Origin: Nioella sp. MMSF_3534
GTDB taxonomy: Bacteria > Pseudomonadota > Alphaproteobacteria > Rhodobacterales > Rhodobacteraceae
NCBI RefSeq assembly: GCF_030732985.1
Contig: NZ_JASHJX010000027.1
Coordinates: 1-56,027 of the forward strand
DNA length: 56,027 nucleotides
Direction of reading: 5' to 3'
The notes beneath the pieces are model-generated. The model saw nothing but the letters and a program-made list of their open reading frames with translations, had not been told where the DNA came from and ran no database searches. Both the position numbers and the translations under genes were made by a program. Shown here in pieces: positions 16,588 through 24,985 of this stretch (its first letter is position 1; every line of letters begins with the position of its first letter).

Positions 16588-17291
16588 AAGCCGCGCTTTT
16601 CGCCGGTGGCTGGGAAGGCCACGCCCCCACGGATTTCAGCGACTGGTGCAAGGCGCTGTTGGAAGACAACGGCTTCGAAGTCGATGTCTACGACACGCTG
16701 GAGCCGCTGGCCTCGCCGGAGAAACTGGCCGATGTCGACCTGATCGTGCCGATCTGGTCCTCGGCCCGGTCCGGCCACAAGGAAGAGTTCGGCAACATGA
16801 CCAAGCCGCAGGAAGACGGGCTGCTGAAGCTCATCTCCGAGGGCAGGGGCATCGCAGGCTGGCACGGCCATATGGGCGACGCCTTCCGCGACCGGCCGAC
16901 CTATCATTTCCTCATCGGCGGGCAATTCGTGGCGCATCCGCCGGGCTGGCCCGACAACCTGCAACCGGCCGAGGATTACATCGACTACGACGTAACGATC
17001 TGCAAACCCGCCGACCCGCTGGTGCAGGGGATCAAGAGTTTCCGCCTGAAATCGGAACAATACTATATGCTCGTCGATCCCTCCAACGAGGTGCTGGCCA
17101 CAACCACCTTCAGCGGCGATCACCTGTGGTGGATCGAAGGCACCGTCATCCCCGTGGTCTGGAAACGCCGTTGGGACAAGGGCCGGGTGTTCTATTGCTC
17201 CATCGGGCACGAGTTGAGCGACCTGAAAGTGCCGCAAGTGACCGAGATCCTGCGCCGGGGCATGATCTGGGCGGCAACCCGCGCGGACTGA
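16584..17291 (+). CDS. ThuA-like domain protein
   Basis: 235 residues that match the ThuA (trehalose-utilisation, class I glutamine-amidotransferase-like fold) family: MKAALFAGGWEGHAPTDF, GRGIAGWHGHMGDAF, YHFLIGGQFVAHPPG, and C-terminal VIPVVWKRRWDKGRVFYCSIGHE. Members sit in sugar catabolic operons and are linked to 3-keto sugar metabolism, but the reaction of most is not established. It is the last gene of the rightward arm, followed by a strong terminator. Its presence supports a sugar or polyol rather than an aromatic substrate for the island. Confidence 0.85.
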   Translation: MKAALFAGGWEGHAPTDFSDWCKALLEDNGFEVDVYDTLEPLASPEKLADVDLIVPIWSSARSGHKEEFGNMTKPQEDGLLKLISEGRGIAGWHGHMGDAFRDRPTYHFLIGGQFVAHPPGWPDNLQPAEDYIDYDVTICKPADPLVQGIKSFRLKSEQYYMLVDPSNEVLATTTFSGDHLWWIEGTVIPVVWKRRWDKGRVFYCSIGHELSDLKVPQVTEILRRGMIWAATRAD

Positions 17292-17339
17292 TACCGGCTG
17301 GCACGGTCCGTCCACATGGCTGATATAGCGCAAGGGAAC

Positions 17340-17371
17340 GCGCCCGCGGGATCGTCCCTGCGGGCGCTTTT
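17340..17371 (+). terminator. rho-independent terminator of the ABC transporter operon
   Basis: GCGCCCGCGGG (17340-17350) pairs with CCTGCGGGCGC (17357-17367) in an 11-bp stem with one G-T wobble, followed at once by TTTT. It lies about 50 bases after the ThuA-like stop and separates the sugar island from the aromatic genes. Confidence 0.8.
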
Positions 17372-17525
17372 CGGGTTTGTGACGCCGGTATCCGCGCTGT
17401 CCGGCGCGCCGCGCTTGTCGGCGGAAAGAGCGGGCAGTTGACAGGCTGCCTTCATAAAGCTTAACAAAGCAACTATACAAGCTGCTTCAGCCCGTGCATG
17501 ATCGTAGGCGTGATCGGAGGATACG

Positions 17526-18506
17526 ATGCCAATTCCTGCCCCCAACCTGTCGCCGCCATTCAATATTGTTCGTCTCAGCCATGTGGAGCTGCGCGTGACC
17601 GATCTGGGCTGGGCACGCGGGTTTTATGTGGACACGCTCGGGCTGCAAGTCACGCACGAGGATGCCGATGCGATCTACCTGCGGGCGATGGAGGAACGCG
17701 GTCATCATTGCCTGATCCTGCGCCGGGCCGAGGCCGGGTCTGTCGGCAGTCTGGGCTTCAAGCTCTGGAGCGAAGAGGATCTCGACAAGGCCGCGCATTG
17801 GTTCGCAGCCCGCGATCTGCCTGTTGACTGGATCGACCGTCCCTTCATGGGCCGGGTGCTGGCCACGCGCGATCCGTTCGGGGTGCCGCTGGAATTCTAC
17901 GCGCATATGGACCGGCTGCCCCCGATCCACCAGCAATACAAGCTGTATCGGGGTGTCAAACCGCTCCGCATCGACCATTTCAACCTGTTCTCATCGAATG
18001 TGGATGAGAGCGTGGCCTTCTATAACGAATTGGGTTTTCGCGTCACGGAATACACCGAAGACGCCGAGACGGGCCGGACCTGGGCGGCGTGGATGCACCG
18101 AAAGGGCGGCGTGCATGACATCGCCTTCACCAACGGCACCGGGCCGCGGCTGCATCATGTGGCTTTCTGGGTGCCAACGCCGCTCAACATCATCGACCTG
18201 CTCGATCTGATGTCGACCACCGGTTATCTGGACAACATCGAACGCGGACCGGGGCGGCACGGGATATCCAACGCCTTCTTCCTCTATATCCGCGACAGGG
18301 ATGGGCACCGGACCGAGATTTATTGTTCCGATTACCAGACCATCGACCCCGATCACGAACCGATCAAATGGGACCTCAAGGACCCGCAGCGCCAGACGCT
18401 TTGGGGCGCGCCCGCGCCCCGCAGCTGGTTCGAGCTTGGATCGGTTTTTGACGGCGCTACGCTGGTTGACAGCGATCTGGCCTCCCAGCCCATCATTGCC
18501 CCCTGA
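17526..18506 (+). CDS. hpaD: 3,4-dihydroxyphenylacetate 2,3-dioxygenase-type extradiol dioxygenase
   Basis: 326 residues with two vicinal-oxygen-chelate modules (about 14-130 and 146-275). By alignment with Brevibacterium fuscum HPCD the metal ligands are His151 (RIDHFNLF), His211 (PRLHHVAF) and Glu264 (RTEIYCSDY), and the acid/base His197 (GVHDIAFTNGTGP) and Tyr254 (FFLYI) are conserved. It cleaves a catechol next to its hydroxyls with O2, giving a ring-opened semialdehyde. The similarity continues to the tail (WDLKDPQRQTLWG). CGGAGG precedes the ATG by five bases. It leads a short operon with an FAH-family gene and a hydratase. Homoprotocatechuate is the best substrate guess; a related catechol is possible. 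Confidence 0.85.
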   Translation: MPIPAPNLSPPFNIVRLSHVELRVTDLGWARGFYVDTLGLQVTHEDADAIYLRAMEERGHHCLILRRAEAGSVGSLGFKLWSEEDLDKAAHWFAARDLPVDWIDRPFMGRVLATRDPFGVPLEFYAHMDRLPPIHQQYKLYRGVKPLRIDHFNLFSSNVDESVAFYNELGFRVTEYTEDAETGRTWAAWMHRKGGVHDIAFTNGTGPRLHHVAFWVPTPLNIIDLLDLMSTTGYLDNIERGPGRHGISNAFFLYIRDRDGHRTEIYCSDYQTIDPDHEPIKWDLKDPQRQTLWGAPAPRSWFELGSVFDGATLVDSDLASQPIIAP

Positions 18507-18518
18507 GAGGTGCCCGAC

Positions 18519-19397
18519 ATGACTGCATTACCCGCCCGTATCGCTGCCTTCCAAGTCGATGGCGCGGACCGTTATGGCGTGGTGACCGATGCCGGCATCA
18601 TCGACATGACACCGCAGTTTGGTGCCCGCTTCGCCACGCTTCAGGCTATTGTGGAGGCCGACGCGCTGGAAGAGGTTATCGCAGCGGCAAAGGGGCAGGC
18701 CCCGACCTATCAGGAGGATGATGTCACCCTCCTGATCCCGGTGGCGCAGCCCGAAAAGATCATATGCATCGGTGTGAACTTCCCCGACCGGAATGCCGAA
18801 TACAAGGACGGGCAGGCCGCGCCCGGCAAGCCGTCGATGTTCATCCGCTTCCCGCGCAGTTTCGTTGGCCACGGCCAGAACCTGATTCGCCCGCCGGAAT
18901 CCCCGCAGCTGGACTACGAGGGCGAGGTGACCATCGTAATCGGCAAAGGCGGCCGCCGCATCCCGCGCGAAGAGGCGTATGACCACATCGCCGCCCTGAC
19001 GCTGTGTAATGAGGGCACCATCCGCGATTGGGTGCGGCATGCAAAATTCAACGTCACGCAAGGAAAGAACTGGGATCGGTCTGGTGCGATCGGCCCGTGG
19101 CTGGTGCCGTTCCGGGACGCGACGCAGCTTGATGACATCCAGCTCACCACCCGCGTCAATGGCGAGGTGCGGCAGCAGGACCGCACGGGCCGGATGCTCT
19201 ATGATTTCCGCTATATCGTGAACTACGTCTCGACCTTCACGACGCTGGTCCCCGGCGATGTCATCGTCTGCGGCACCCCAACCGGCGCAGGCGCGCGGTT
19301 CGATCCGCCGATCTGGCTGAAACCCGGCGATGTGATCGAGGTGGAGGCCGAGGGTATCGGCATTCTGCGCAACGGGGTGGAGGATGAAGGATGCTAA
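18519..19397 (+). CDS. fumarylacetoacetate hydrolase family protein, HpaG-like
   Basis: 292 residues from ATG 18519 (GAGAGG eight bases upstream); a GTG three codons earlier is also possible. The FAH domain runs from about residue 70 with PEKIICIGVNFPDRNAEY, the metal-binding Glu pair in LDYEGEVTIVIG, the Asp in GKNWDRSGAIGPWL and the PGDVIVCGTPTGAGA loop. In homoprotocatechuate pathways this family supplies the isomerase/decarboxylase (HpaG) that removes CO2 from the ring-opened acid; other members hydrolyse acylpyruvates. It overlaps the hydratase gene by 7 nt. Confidence 0.85.
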   Translation: MTALPARIAAFQVDGADRYGVVTDAGIIDMTPQFGARFATLQAIVEADALEEVIAAAKGQAPTYQEDDVTLLIPVAQPEKIICIGVNFPDRNAEYKDGQAAPGKPSMFIRFPRSFVGHGQNLIRPPESPQLDYEGEVTIVIGKGGRRIPREEAYDHIAALTLCNEGTIRDWVRHAKFNVTQGKNWDRSGAIGPWLVPFRDATQLDDIQLTTRVNGEVRQQDRTGRMLYDFRYIVNYVSTFTTLVPGDVIVCGTPTGAGARFDPPIWLKPGDVIEVEAEGIGILRNGVEDEGC

Positions 19398-20191
19398 CGC
19401 AGGCCGAGGTGGATCAGGCGGCGCAGGATCTGTTGCAGGCCGAGGCGGACCGCCGACAGATCGGCCTGCTGTCCCTGCGCCATCCGGGGATCACGCTGGA
19501 TGATGCCTATGCCATTCAATCCGCCCAGATGGCCCGCAAACTGGCCGAGGGGCGCAAGATTATCGGCTGGAAGATCGGCCTGACCTCCAAAGTCATGCAA
19601 GACGCCCTTGGCATCGACACGCCCGATAGCGGCGTCATCTATGACGACATGGATTTTGCGGATGGCGGCACCGTGCCCGCCGGGCGGTTCATCCAGCCCA
19701 GGATCGAGGCGGAGATTGCGTTTGTTCTAAAGGCTCCGCTCAAAGGCCCCGTGACCCGCGAACAGGTTCTGGCCGCGACCGACTATGTCGCCCCCGCCAT
19801 CGAGATCCTCGACACCCGCATACAGCGCATGGACCCCGCAACCGGTCAGCCGCGCAGGATCTTCGATACCGTGGCCGACAACGCCGCGAATGGTGGCATC
19901 GTTCTGGGGTCGCAACGCCACGCGCCAGAGGATTTCGACCTTCGTTGGGTCGGTGCGATCCTGACGAAGAACGATCAGGTCGTGGCCACCGGGCTAGGCG
20001 CTGCCGTACTGAACGATCCCGTGATGGGCATCGTCTGGCTGTCGGACCGCATGGGCCAATACGGCCAGAATATGGAGGCTGGTCAGGTGGTTCTGGCGGG
20101 GTCTTTCGTGGCCCCGGTCGAATGCCCGCCGGGCACGGATATTCATGCGGATTACGGGCGTTTCGGGTCGGTTTCGGTGCGGTTCGCCTAA
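19391..20191 (+). CDS. hpaH: 2-oxo-hept-4-ene-1,7-dioate hydratase (HpaH-like)
   Basis: 266 residues. IGWKIGLTSKVMQDALGIDTPDSG, IQPRIEAEIAFVLK (metal-binding Glu pair), DTVADNAANGGIVLG and VVLAGSFVAPVECPPGTD are characteristic of the HpaH/MhpD hydratase family. The enzyme adds water to the 2-oxo-dienoate product of the FAH-family step. The gene overlaps its upstream neighbour and its stop codon overlaps that of the convergent LuxR-type gene by 4 nt. The next enzyme, the aldolase HpaI, is not in the window. Confidence 0.85.
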   Translation: MLTQAEVDQAAQDLLQAEADRRQIGLLSLRHPGITLDDAYAIQSAQMARKLAEGRKIIGWKIGLTSKVMQDALGIDTPDSGVIYDDMDFADGGTVPAGRFIQPRIEAEIAFVLKAPLKGPVTREQVLAATDYVAPAIEILDTRIQRMDPATGQPRRIFDTVADNAANGGIVLGSQRHAPEDFDLRWVGAILTKNDQVVATGLGAAVLNDPVMGIVWLSDRMGQYGQNMEAGQVVLAGSFVAPVECPPGTDIHADYGRFGSVSVRFA

Positions 20192-20730
20192 AACGGCATC
20201 CCCGAAAACCGTGCCACCAGTTCCGCGATGTTGCGGGCGTCGAATTTCTTCAGCAGCCGCGCGCGGTGCTGTTCGACGGTGCGGTAAGATAGGTCCAGCT
20301 TGCGCCCGATTTCCTTGGAGGTCAGGCCCTGCCCTGTCAGCATCGCGACCTCTCGTTCGCGGGGGGTCAGCTGCACCACGGGCCGCGCCTCTGACAAGTC
20401 GGAAAACGACCAGACTCCGCGTGCGAACGGATCATCGGGCGTCAGCGACCGGCCCCGGCCCCGGCACCAGAAGAGCTCGCCGCTCAGGCGCTGCATGATC
20501 CGTTCATCATCATAGGTGCCGCTTTCACGCATCGCCGCAAGGCCACGTTCGCCGATCCTCTGGTAGTCCTCGACCGATGGATAAAGCCGCGCCATGTCCA
20601 TGCCTTCGAACCCCTCCACCGGGCCGGCGAAGATCTCGGCAAAACGCAGATTGGCGGCCCGGATCACCCGGTTTTCCAGCAGGACAAGGCCAAGCGGCGC
20701 ATGGGTGAAGGCAAGGGCGTGCGGGTCCAT
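20188..20730 (-). CDS. PAS-LuxR transcriptional regulator
   Basis: 180 residues. An N-terminal PAS-like domain (about 5-110; APLGLVLLENRVIRAANLRFAEIFA) is followed by a LuxR-type helix-turn-helix (about 118-175; LTPREREVAMLTGQGLTSKEIGRKL, YRTVEQHRARLLKKF). There is no receiver domain or autoinducer domain, so it should sense a small ligand or redox state through the PAS domain. It is divergent from the thiolase/acyl-CoA synthetase operon and convergent with the meta-cleavage genes, so it is the likely local regulator of the former. Confident as a regulator; its signal is unknown. Confidence 0.85.
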   Translation of the reverse strand: MDPHALAFTHAPLGLVLLENRVIRAANLRFAEIFAGPVEGFEGMDMARLYPSVEDYQRIGERGLAAMRESGTYDDERIMQRLSGELFWCRGRGRSLTPDDPFARGVWSFSDLSEARPVVQLTPREREVAMLTGQGLTSKEIGRKLDLSYRTVEQHRARLLKKFDARNIAELVARFSGMPF

Positions 20731-20855
20731 ACCCGTAAGCTTAGCGCGATTGGGCAGCTTTGGGGATACCCCGTGATGCCCCCCGTAATTCTACGGAATT
20801 GCCCGGTGCCACGCGCGGGCGCATCCTGCCGCCAGCATCAAAGGAGGAACCGGAA

Positions 20856-22016
20856 ATGGTTCATATCGTCGGTTGGGGTCACACGAAATTCGGCAAGCTG
20901 GAAGGGCAGGGGGTTGAGGATCTTGTCGTGGAAGCAGGGCGAGAGGCGCTGGCCCATGCGGGCATTGCACCGGGTGAGGTGGACGGCATCTGGATGGGCC
21001 ATTTCAACGGCGGCATGGTGCCCGATGGCTTCCCCGCCTCGATGGCCCTGTCGATTGACCCCGCCATGCGCTTCACCCCCGCGACCCGGCTGGAAAACGC
21101 CTGCGCCTCTGGTTCTGCCGCCGTTTTCGCCGCGCGCAATGCGATCCTTGCAGGTGAAGCGAAAATCGCGCTTGTGCTTGGGGTTGAGAAGATGACCCAC
21201 CTGCCCACCCGCGATGTGGCCGCCGCGCTCGGCCACGCCGCCTACCAAAAGGAAGAGGCGGGCCTGTCCTTCCCCGCCGTCTTCGCGGGCTTCGCGCGGG
21301 CCTATTTCGACAAGCACGGCGACAAAACCGAGGCACTTGCGATGATCGCCGCCAAGAACCACGCCAACGCGATGTCGAACCCGCTGGCGCAGTTGCACAA
21401 GGAGCTGCCGGTGGAATTCTGCGCGACGGAAAGCGAGCGGAACCCGATGATCGCCGCGCCCTTGAAGATGTCGGATTGTTCGCTGGTCTCTGACGGGGCG
21501 GCGGCCATCGTGCTGGTGGCCGACGATGTGGCCAAGACCATGCCCCGCGCCGTGCGCCTGCGGGCAGCCGAACAGGTGAACGACTTCCTGCCCATGTCGT
21601 GCCGCGACCTGACGGCGTTCGAAGGCCCGCGAGAGGCGTTTCGCCGGGCGTTTCTGGCCGGTGGCGTGACGCTCGACGATCTGCATGTGGCCGAGGTGCA
21701 TGACTGCTTCACCATCGCCGAGCTGATGATTTACGAGGCCATGGGGTTGGCTGCCCCCGGTCAGGGCGAGACCCTGCTGCGCGACGGCGCGGTCATGCGG
21801 AACGGGCGGTTGCCGGTGAACCTATCGGGCGGGCTGAAGGCCAAGGGGCACCCGGTGGGGGCCACCGGCGTCTCCATGCATGTGCTCGTGTCGCGGCAGG
21901 TGACCGGCACCGCAGAAGAGATGCAGCAAGACGGCGCGTCTTTGGGTATGGTGTTCAATATGGGCGGCTCTGGCGTCGCCAATTACTGCACCATTCTGGA
22001 GGCCGAGCGCGCCTGA
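20856..22016 (+). CDS. thiolase family acyl-CoA acyltransferase (SCP2-thiolase-like)
   Basis: 386 residues from the ATG with AAAGGAGG eight bases upstream. The acyl-accepting Cys83 lies in LENACASGSAAVFAARNAI. VHDCFTIAELM and GGLKAKGHPVGATG supply the catalytic His residues. The pattern is that of the lipid-transfer-protein/SCP2 thiolase clade, often annotated acetyl-CoA acetyltransferase. It would cleave or form a beta-ketoacyl-CoA. The ATG of the acyl-CoA synthetase overlaps its stop by one base, so the two are coupled. Confidence 0.85.
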   Translation: MVHIVGWGHTKFGKLEGQGVEDLVVEAGREALAHAGIAPGEVDGIWMGHFNGGMVPDGFPASMALSIDPAMRFTPATRLENACASGSAAVFAARNAILAGEAKIALVLGVEKMTHLPTRDVAAALGHAAYQKEEAGLSFPAVFAGFARAYFDKHGDKTEALAMIAAKNHANAMSNPLAQLHKELPVEFCATESERNPMIAAPLKMSDCSLVSDGAAAIVLVADDVAKTMPRAVRLRAAEQVNDFLPMSCRDLTAFEGPREAFRRAFLAGGVTLDDLHVAEVHDCFTIAELMIYEAMGLAAPGQGETLLRDGAVMRNGRLPVNLSGGLKAKGHPVGATGVSMHVLVSRQVTGTAEEMQQDGASLGMVFNMGGSGVANYCTILEAERA

Positions 22017-23518
22017 TGAACATATCCTTCTGGCTTCACCGTATGGCTCAGGTCAGCCCCGACCGGCCTGCGATGTATCTTGGAAATGATCTTGTAGAAG
22101 ACTATGCCAGCTTCCATGCGAAGGCCGCTGCCGTGGCGGGCTGGCTTTCCGCCAAGGGCATCGGCCCCGGCGACCGAGTGGCGCTGTTCATGAAGAACGT
22201 GCCCGACTACCTGATCGTGCAATATGGCGCGTGGTATGCGGGTGCTGCGGTGGTGCCGATCAATGCCAAGCTGCACGGGCGAGAGGCCGCGTGGATCATC
22301 GGCGATTCCGGCACCAGGCTGAGTTTCGCCTCGCCCGGAATGGCCGAAGATTTGCGCGATGCAGAGGCGACCGGTGAGATCGTCGATATAAGCACCGGGA
22401 TGGATGCCATCTACGCCACCGACCCGATCCCCCCGCAGGACCGCAGCCCGGAGGATCTGGCGTGGCTCTTCTACACCTCCGGCACCACCGGGCGGCCCAA
22501 AGGCGTGATGATCACCCACCGGATGCTGATCACCATGGCGCTCTGCTATGAGGTCGATGCCGATGCGGTCAACGCCGATGACGCCGCGCTTTACGCCGCG
22601 CCCCTGTCCCACGGGGCGGGGATCTACAACCTGATGCATGTCCGCGCCGGTGCGCGCCATGTCTTCCCGCCCTCGGGCGGCTTTGACGAGGCCGAGATCT
22701 TCGCGCTGGCCAAGCATCACACCCGCATACACATGTTCGCCGCCCCCACCATGGTCAAACGCATGACCGAGATCGCGAAAGCGACCGGCGAAAGCGGAGA
22801 AGGGTTGCGGACGGTCGTCTATGCGGGCGGGCCGATGTATGTCGCCGACATCATCGAGGCGGTGGACCATTTCGGGCCGGTCTTCGCGCAGGTCTATGGG
22901 CAAGGCGAATGCCCGATGGGGATCACCGCGCTTTCTCGTCATGACGTGACCGACCGCAGCCACCCCCGCTGGCGCGAAAGGCTCGCCTCGGTCGGGCGTG
23001 CGCAATCGGCGGTCGAGGTGCGGATTGGCGACGCCGAGGGCAACCCGCTGCCGTCTGGAGAGCATGGGGAGATCATGGTCAAGGGCGACACCGTCATGCC
23101 CGGCTATTGGCAGAACCCCGAGGCGACGGCGAAAACGCTGGTGAATGGCTGGCTGATGACCGGCGATATGGGGTTCATGGACGCAGATGGCTACGTCACC
23201 ATGCAGGACCGGTCCAAGGACATGATCATCTCGGGCGGCTCCAACATCTACCCGCGTGAGGTCGAAGAAGTGCTGCTGATGCACGACGCCGTGTCAGAGG
23301 CTTCGGTCGTCGGCAAACCGCATCCCGAATGGGGCGAGGAGGTGGTGGCCTTCTATGTCGGACAGGCACGGCCGGAGGAGCTGGATCAGCTCTGTCTCGA
23401 CAATATCGCCCGGTTCAAACGGCCCAAGCACTACCGCCGGGTCAAGGCGCTGCCCAAGAACAATTATGGCAAGGTACTTAAGACCGAGCTGCGCAAACTG
23501 CTGGAGCATGACAGATGA
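22016..23518 (+). CDS. acyl-CoA synthetase / AMP-dependent ligase
   Basis: 500 residues. The P-loop LFYTSGTTGRPKGVMITH, the adenylate motif YGQGECPMG, WLMTGDMGFMDADGYV with the hinge DRSKDMIISGGSNIYPREVEEV, and the catalytic Lys in KNNYGKVLKTEL identify an adenylate-forming CoA ligase. It activates a carboxylic acid, probably a medium-chain, branched or aryl acid, feeding the thiolase upstream and the SDR downstream. Start at the ATG overlapping the thiolase stop; the end overlaps the SDR by 4 nt. Confidence 0.88.
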   Translation: MNISFWLHRMAQVSPDRPAMYLGNDLVEDYASFHAKAAAVAGWLSAKGIGPGDRVALFMKNVPDYLIVQYGAWYAGAAVVPINAKLHGREAAWIIGDSGTRLSFASPGMAEDLRDAEATGEIVDISTGMDAIYATDPIPPQDRSPEDLAWLFYTSGTTGRPKGVMITHRMLITMALCYEVDADAVNADDAALYAAPLSHGAGIYNLMHVRAGARHVFPPSGGFDEAEIFALAKHHTRIHMFAAPTMVKRMTEIAKATGESGEGLRTVVYAGGPMYVADIIEAVDHFGPVFAQVYGQGECPMGITALSRHDVTDRSHPRWRERLASVGRAQSAVEVRIGDAEGNPLPSGEHGEIMVKGDTVMPGYWQNPEATAKTLVNGWLMTGDMGFMDADGYVTMQDRSKDMIISGGSNIYPREVEEVLLMHDAVSEASVVGKPHPEWGEEVVAFYVGQARPEELDQLCLDNIARFKRPKHYRRVKALPKNNYGKVLKTELRKLLEHDR

Positions 23519-24318
23519 CGGATCTTTCGGGAAAAACGGCGCTGGTCACCGGATCGGTGCAGGGGATCGGTTTTGCGATTGCCGAGGCATTGGCCGGGGC
23601 AGGCGCGCGGATCGCCCTGCATGGGATCGCCGATGATGCGCAGATTGACAAGGCAAGCGCCGCCCTGTTGGCCGCTGGCGCAAGTGAGGTCCGCTTCTTC
23701 CCCGGCGACCTTATGCAGCCAGAAGAGATTGATGCGCTGATGGCGGCGGTGGCCGATTGGGGCGGGGTGGATATCCTCGTGAACAACGCCGGTATCCAGC
23801 ACCCCGCGCCGATCAGCGACATGCCGCGCGCCAGCTGGAATGCGATCATCGCCGTGAACCTGTCGGCCGCCTTCCATACCATGCAGCACGCCCTTCCGGT
23901 CATGGCGGATCGGGGCTTTGGCCGGGTGGTCAATATCGCGTCGGTTCAGGGTCTGATCGGCTCGGTCCACAAGGCGCCCTACGTGGCGGCCAAGCATGGC
24001 ATCATCGGCCTGTCGAAAGTGGCGGCGCTGGAATATGCGACGGCGGGCAGCAAGACCTCGGGCGGCGTCACGGTGAACTGCATCTGCCCCGGCTGGACCG
24101 AAACCGCGCTGATCGTGCCGCAGATCGAGGCCCGCGCCCAGATCATCGGCGGCGACCGCGACGCAGCCATCGCCGACCTGCTGGCCGAGAAACAACCCAC
24201 CCGCCGCACCTCTGACCCATCCGAGATCGGGCGGCTGGCGCTGTGGCTGTGCGATCCCATGGCCCATAACGTCACGGGCACGGCGATCCCCGTCGATGGC
24301 GGCTGGACGGCGCAGTAG
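23515..24318 (+). CDS. short-chain dehydrogenase, 3-hydroxybutyrate dehydrogenase-like
   Basis: 267 residues. TGSVQGIGFAIAEAL, NNAGIQHP, NIASVQGLIGSVHKAPYVAAKHG (Ser, Tyr, Lys) and a C-terminal CPGWTETALIVPQIEARAQ segment with VTGTAIPVDGGW resemble D-3-hydroxybutyrate dehydrogenase. Together with the thiolase and the acyl-CoA synthetase it forms a three-gene overlapping unit for activation and beta-type oxidation or reduction of a short acid. It is not closely related to the two SDRs of the sugar island. Confidence 0.85.
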   Translation: MTDLSGKTALVTGSVQGIGFAIAEALAGAGARIALHGIADDAQIDKASAALLAAGASEVRFFPGDLMQPEEIDALMAAVADWGGVDILVNNAGIQHPAPISDMPRASWNAIIAVNLSAAFHTMQHALPVMADRGFGRVVNIASVQGLIGSVHKAPYVAAKHGIIGLSKVAALEYATAGSKTSGGVTVNCICPGWTETALIVPQIEARAQIIGGDRDAAIADLLAEKQPTRRTSDPSEIGRLALWLCDPMAHNVTGTAIPVDGGWTAQ

Positions 24319-24335
24319 GGCGCTAGCGGGCGTTC

Positions 24336-24371
24336 TTGAATTGTACAGAATTATGTGCATATACCTGTACA
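24336..24371 (+). promoter_or_regulatory. promoter and double TGTACA operator of the toxin-antitoxin module
   Basis: TTGAAT (24336-24341) and TATACC (24360-24365) form a -35/-10 pair with an 18-bp spacer. Two TGTACA palindromes lie at 24342-24347 and 24366-24371, 24 bp apart. TGTACA is the known core of the E. coli yefM-yoeB operator, bound by YefM. AAGGAGG follows at 24377-24383 before the antitoxin ATG. Confidence 0.75.
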
Positions 24372-24390
24372 TGATCAAGGAGGCCTGCCG

Positions 24391-24642
24391 ATGGACGTCA
24401 TGACCTATACCGATGCCCGCGCGTCCCTGAAGGACGTGATGGACCGCGTCATTCATGACCGGAGCGAGGTTGTCGTGACCCGCAAGAACCGCGAGGCGGT
24501 CGTGATGATCTCGCTAGAGGAATACAACGCGATTCAGGAAACGCTGCACCTTCTGCAAAGCCCGAAAAACGCGCGCCGCCTGCGCAGGTCGATTGATCAG
24601 CTCTCTGCCGGGAACGGAACCGAGCGTGAGCTGGATCTTTGA
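24391..24642 (+). CDS. yefM: YefM/Phd-type antitoxin
   Basis: 83 residues. MDVMTYTDARASLKDVMDRV, SEVVVTRKNREAVVMISLEEYNAIQET and the C-terminal half LLQSPKNARRLRRSIDQL are classic YefM features: an N-terminal DNA-binding Phd fold and a C-terminal toxin-wrapping helix. ATG 24391 has a strong Shine-Dalgarno sequence seven bases upstream; the open frame extends 12 codons further but covers the operator. It should neutralise the toxin encoded immediately downstream and repress the shared promoter through the two TGTACA sites. Confidence 0.92.
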   Translation: MDVMTYTDARASLKDVMDRVIHDRSEVVVTRKNREAVVMISLEEYNAIQETLHLLQSPKNARRLRRSIDQLSAGNGTERELDL

Positions 24643-24908
24643 AGATCGTCTTCTCGGACGAGGCCTGGGAAGACTACCTCTGGTGGCAGTCCGGCAGTAC
24701 TGCGAAGGGACTTGAACGGGTCAACGAGTTGATCAAGGCCACCCGAAGGCAACCCTTCAAGGGGATAGGCAAGCCCGAGCCCTTGAAAGGCGATCTCCGG
24801 GGCTGGTGGTCGCGCCGGATCACCGATGAACATCGCTTCGTCTACAATGTCAGTGGCAAGGGTGTCGGGCAGCAGCTGAATATCGCACAGCTACGCTATC
24901 ACTACTGA
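24639..24908 (+). CDS. yoeB: YoeB/Txe-type mRNA interferase toxin
   Basis: 89 residues. KIVFSDEAWEDYLWWQ, PFKGIGKPEPLKGDLRGWWSRRITDEHRFVY and the terminal LRYHY match YoeB, including the catalytic Glu, Arg and His region and the final His-Tyr. It cleaves mRNA on the ribosome at the A site. The start is TTG at 24639, which overlaps the antitoxin TGA. The weak start plus overlap should keep the toxin below antitoxin and coupled to it. Confidence 0.92.
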   Translation: MKIVFSDEAWEDYLWWQSGSTAKGLERVNELIKATRRQPFKGIGKPEPLKGDLRGWWSRRITDEHRFVYNVSGKGVGQQLNIAQLRYHY

Positions 24909-24985
24909 CTGCTTGGCCGCGGTTGCGGCGGGCAGGTCACAGACCCGGCATTCTGCGAGGGCCGCTCTTGCCGGGTGGCGGGGGC

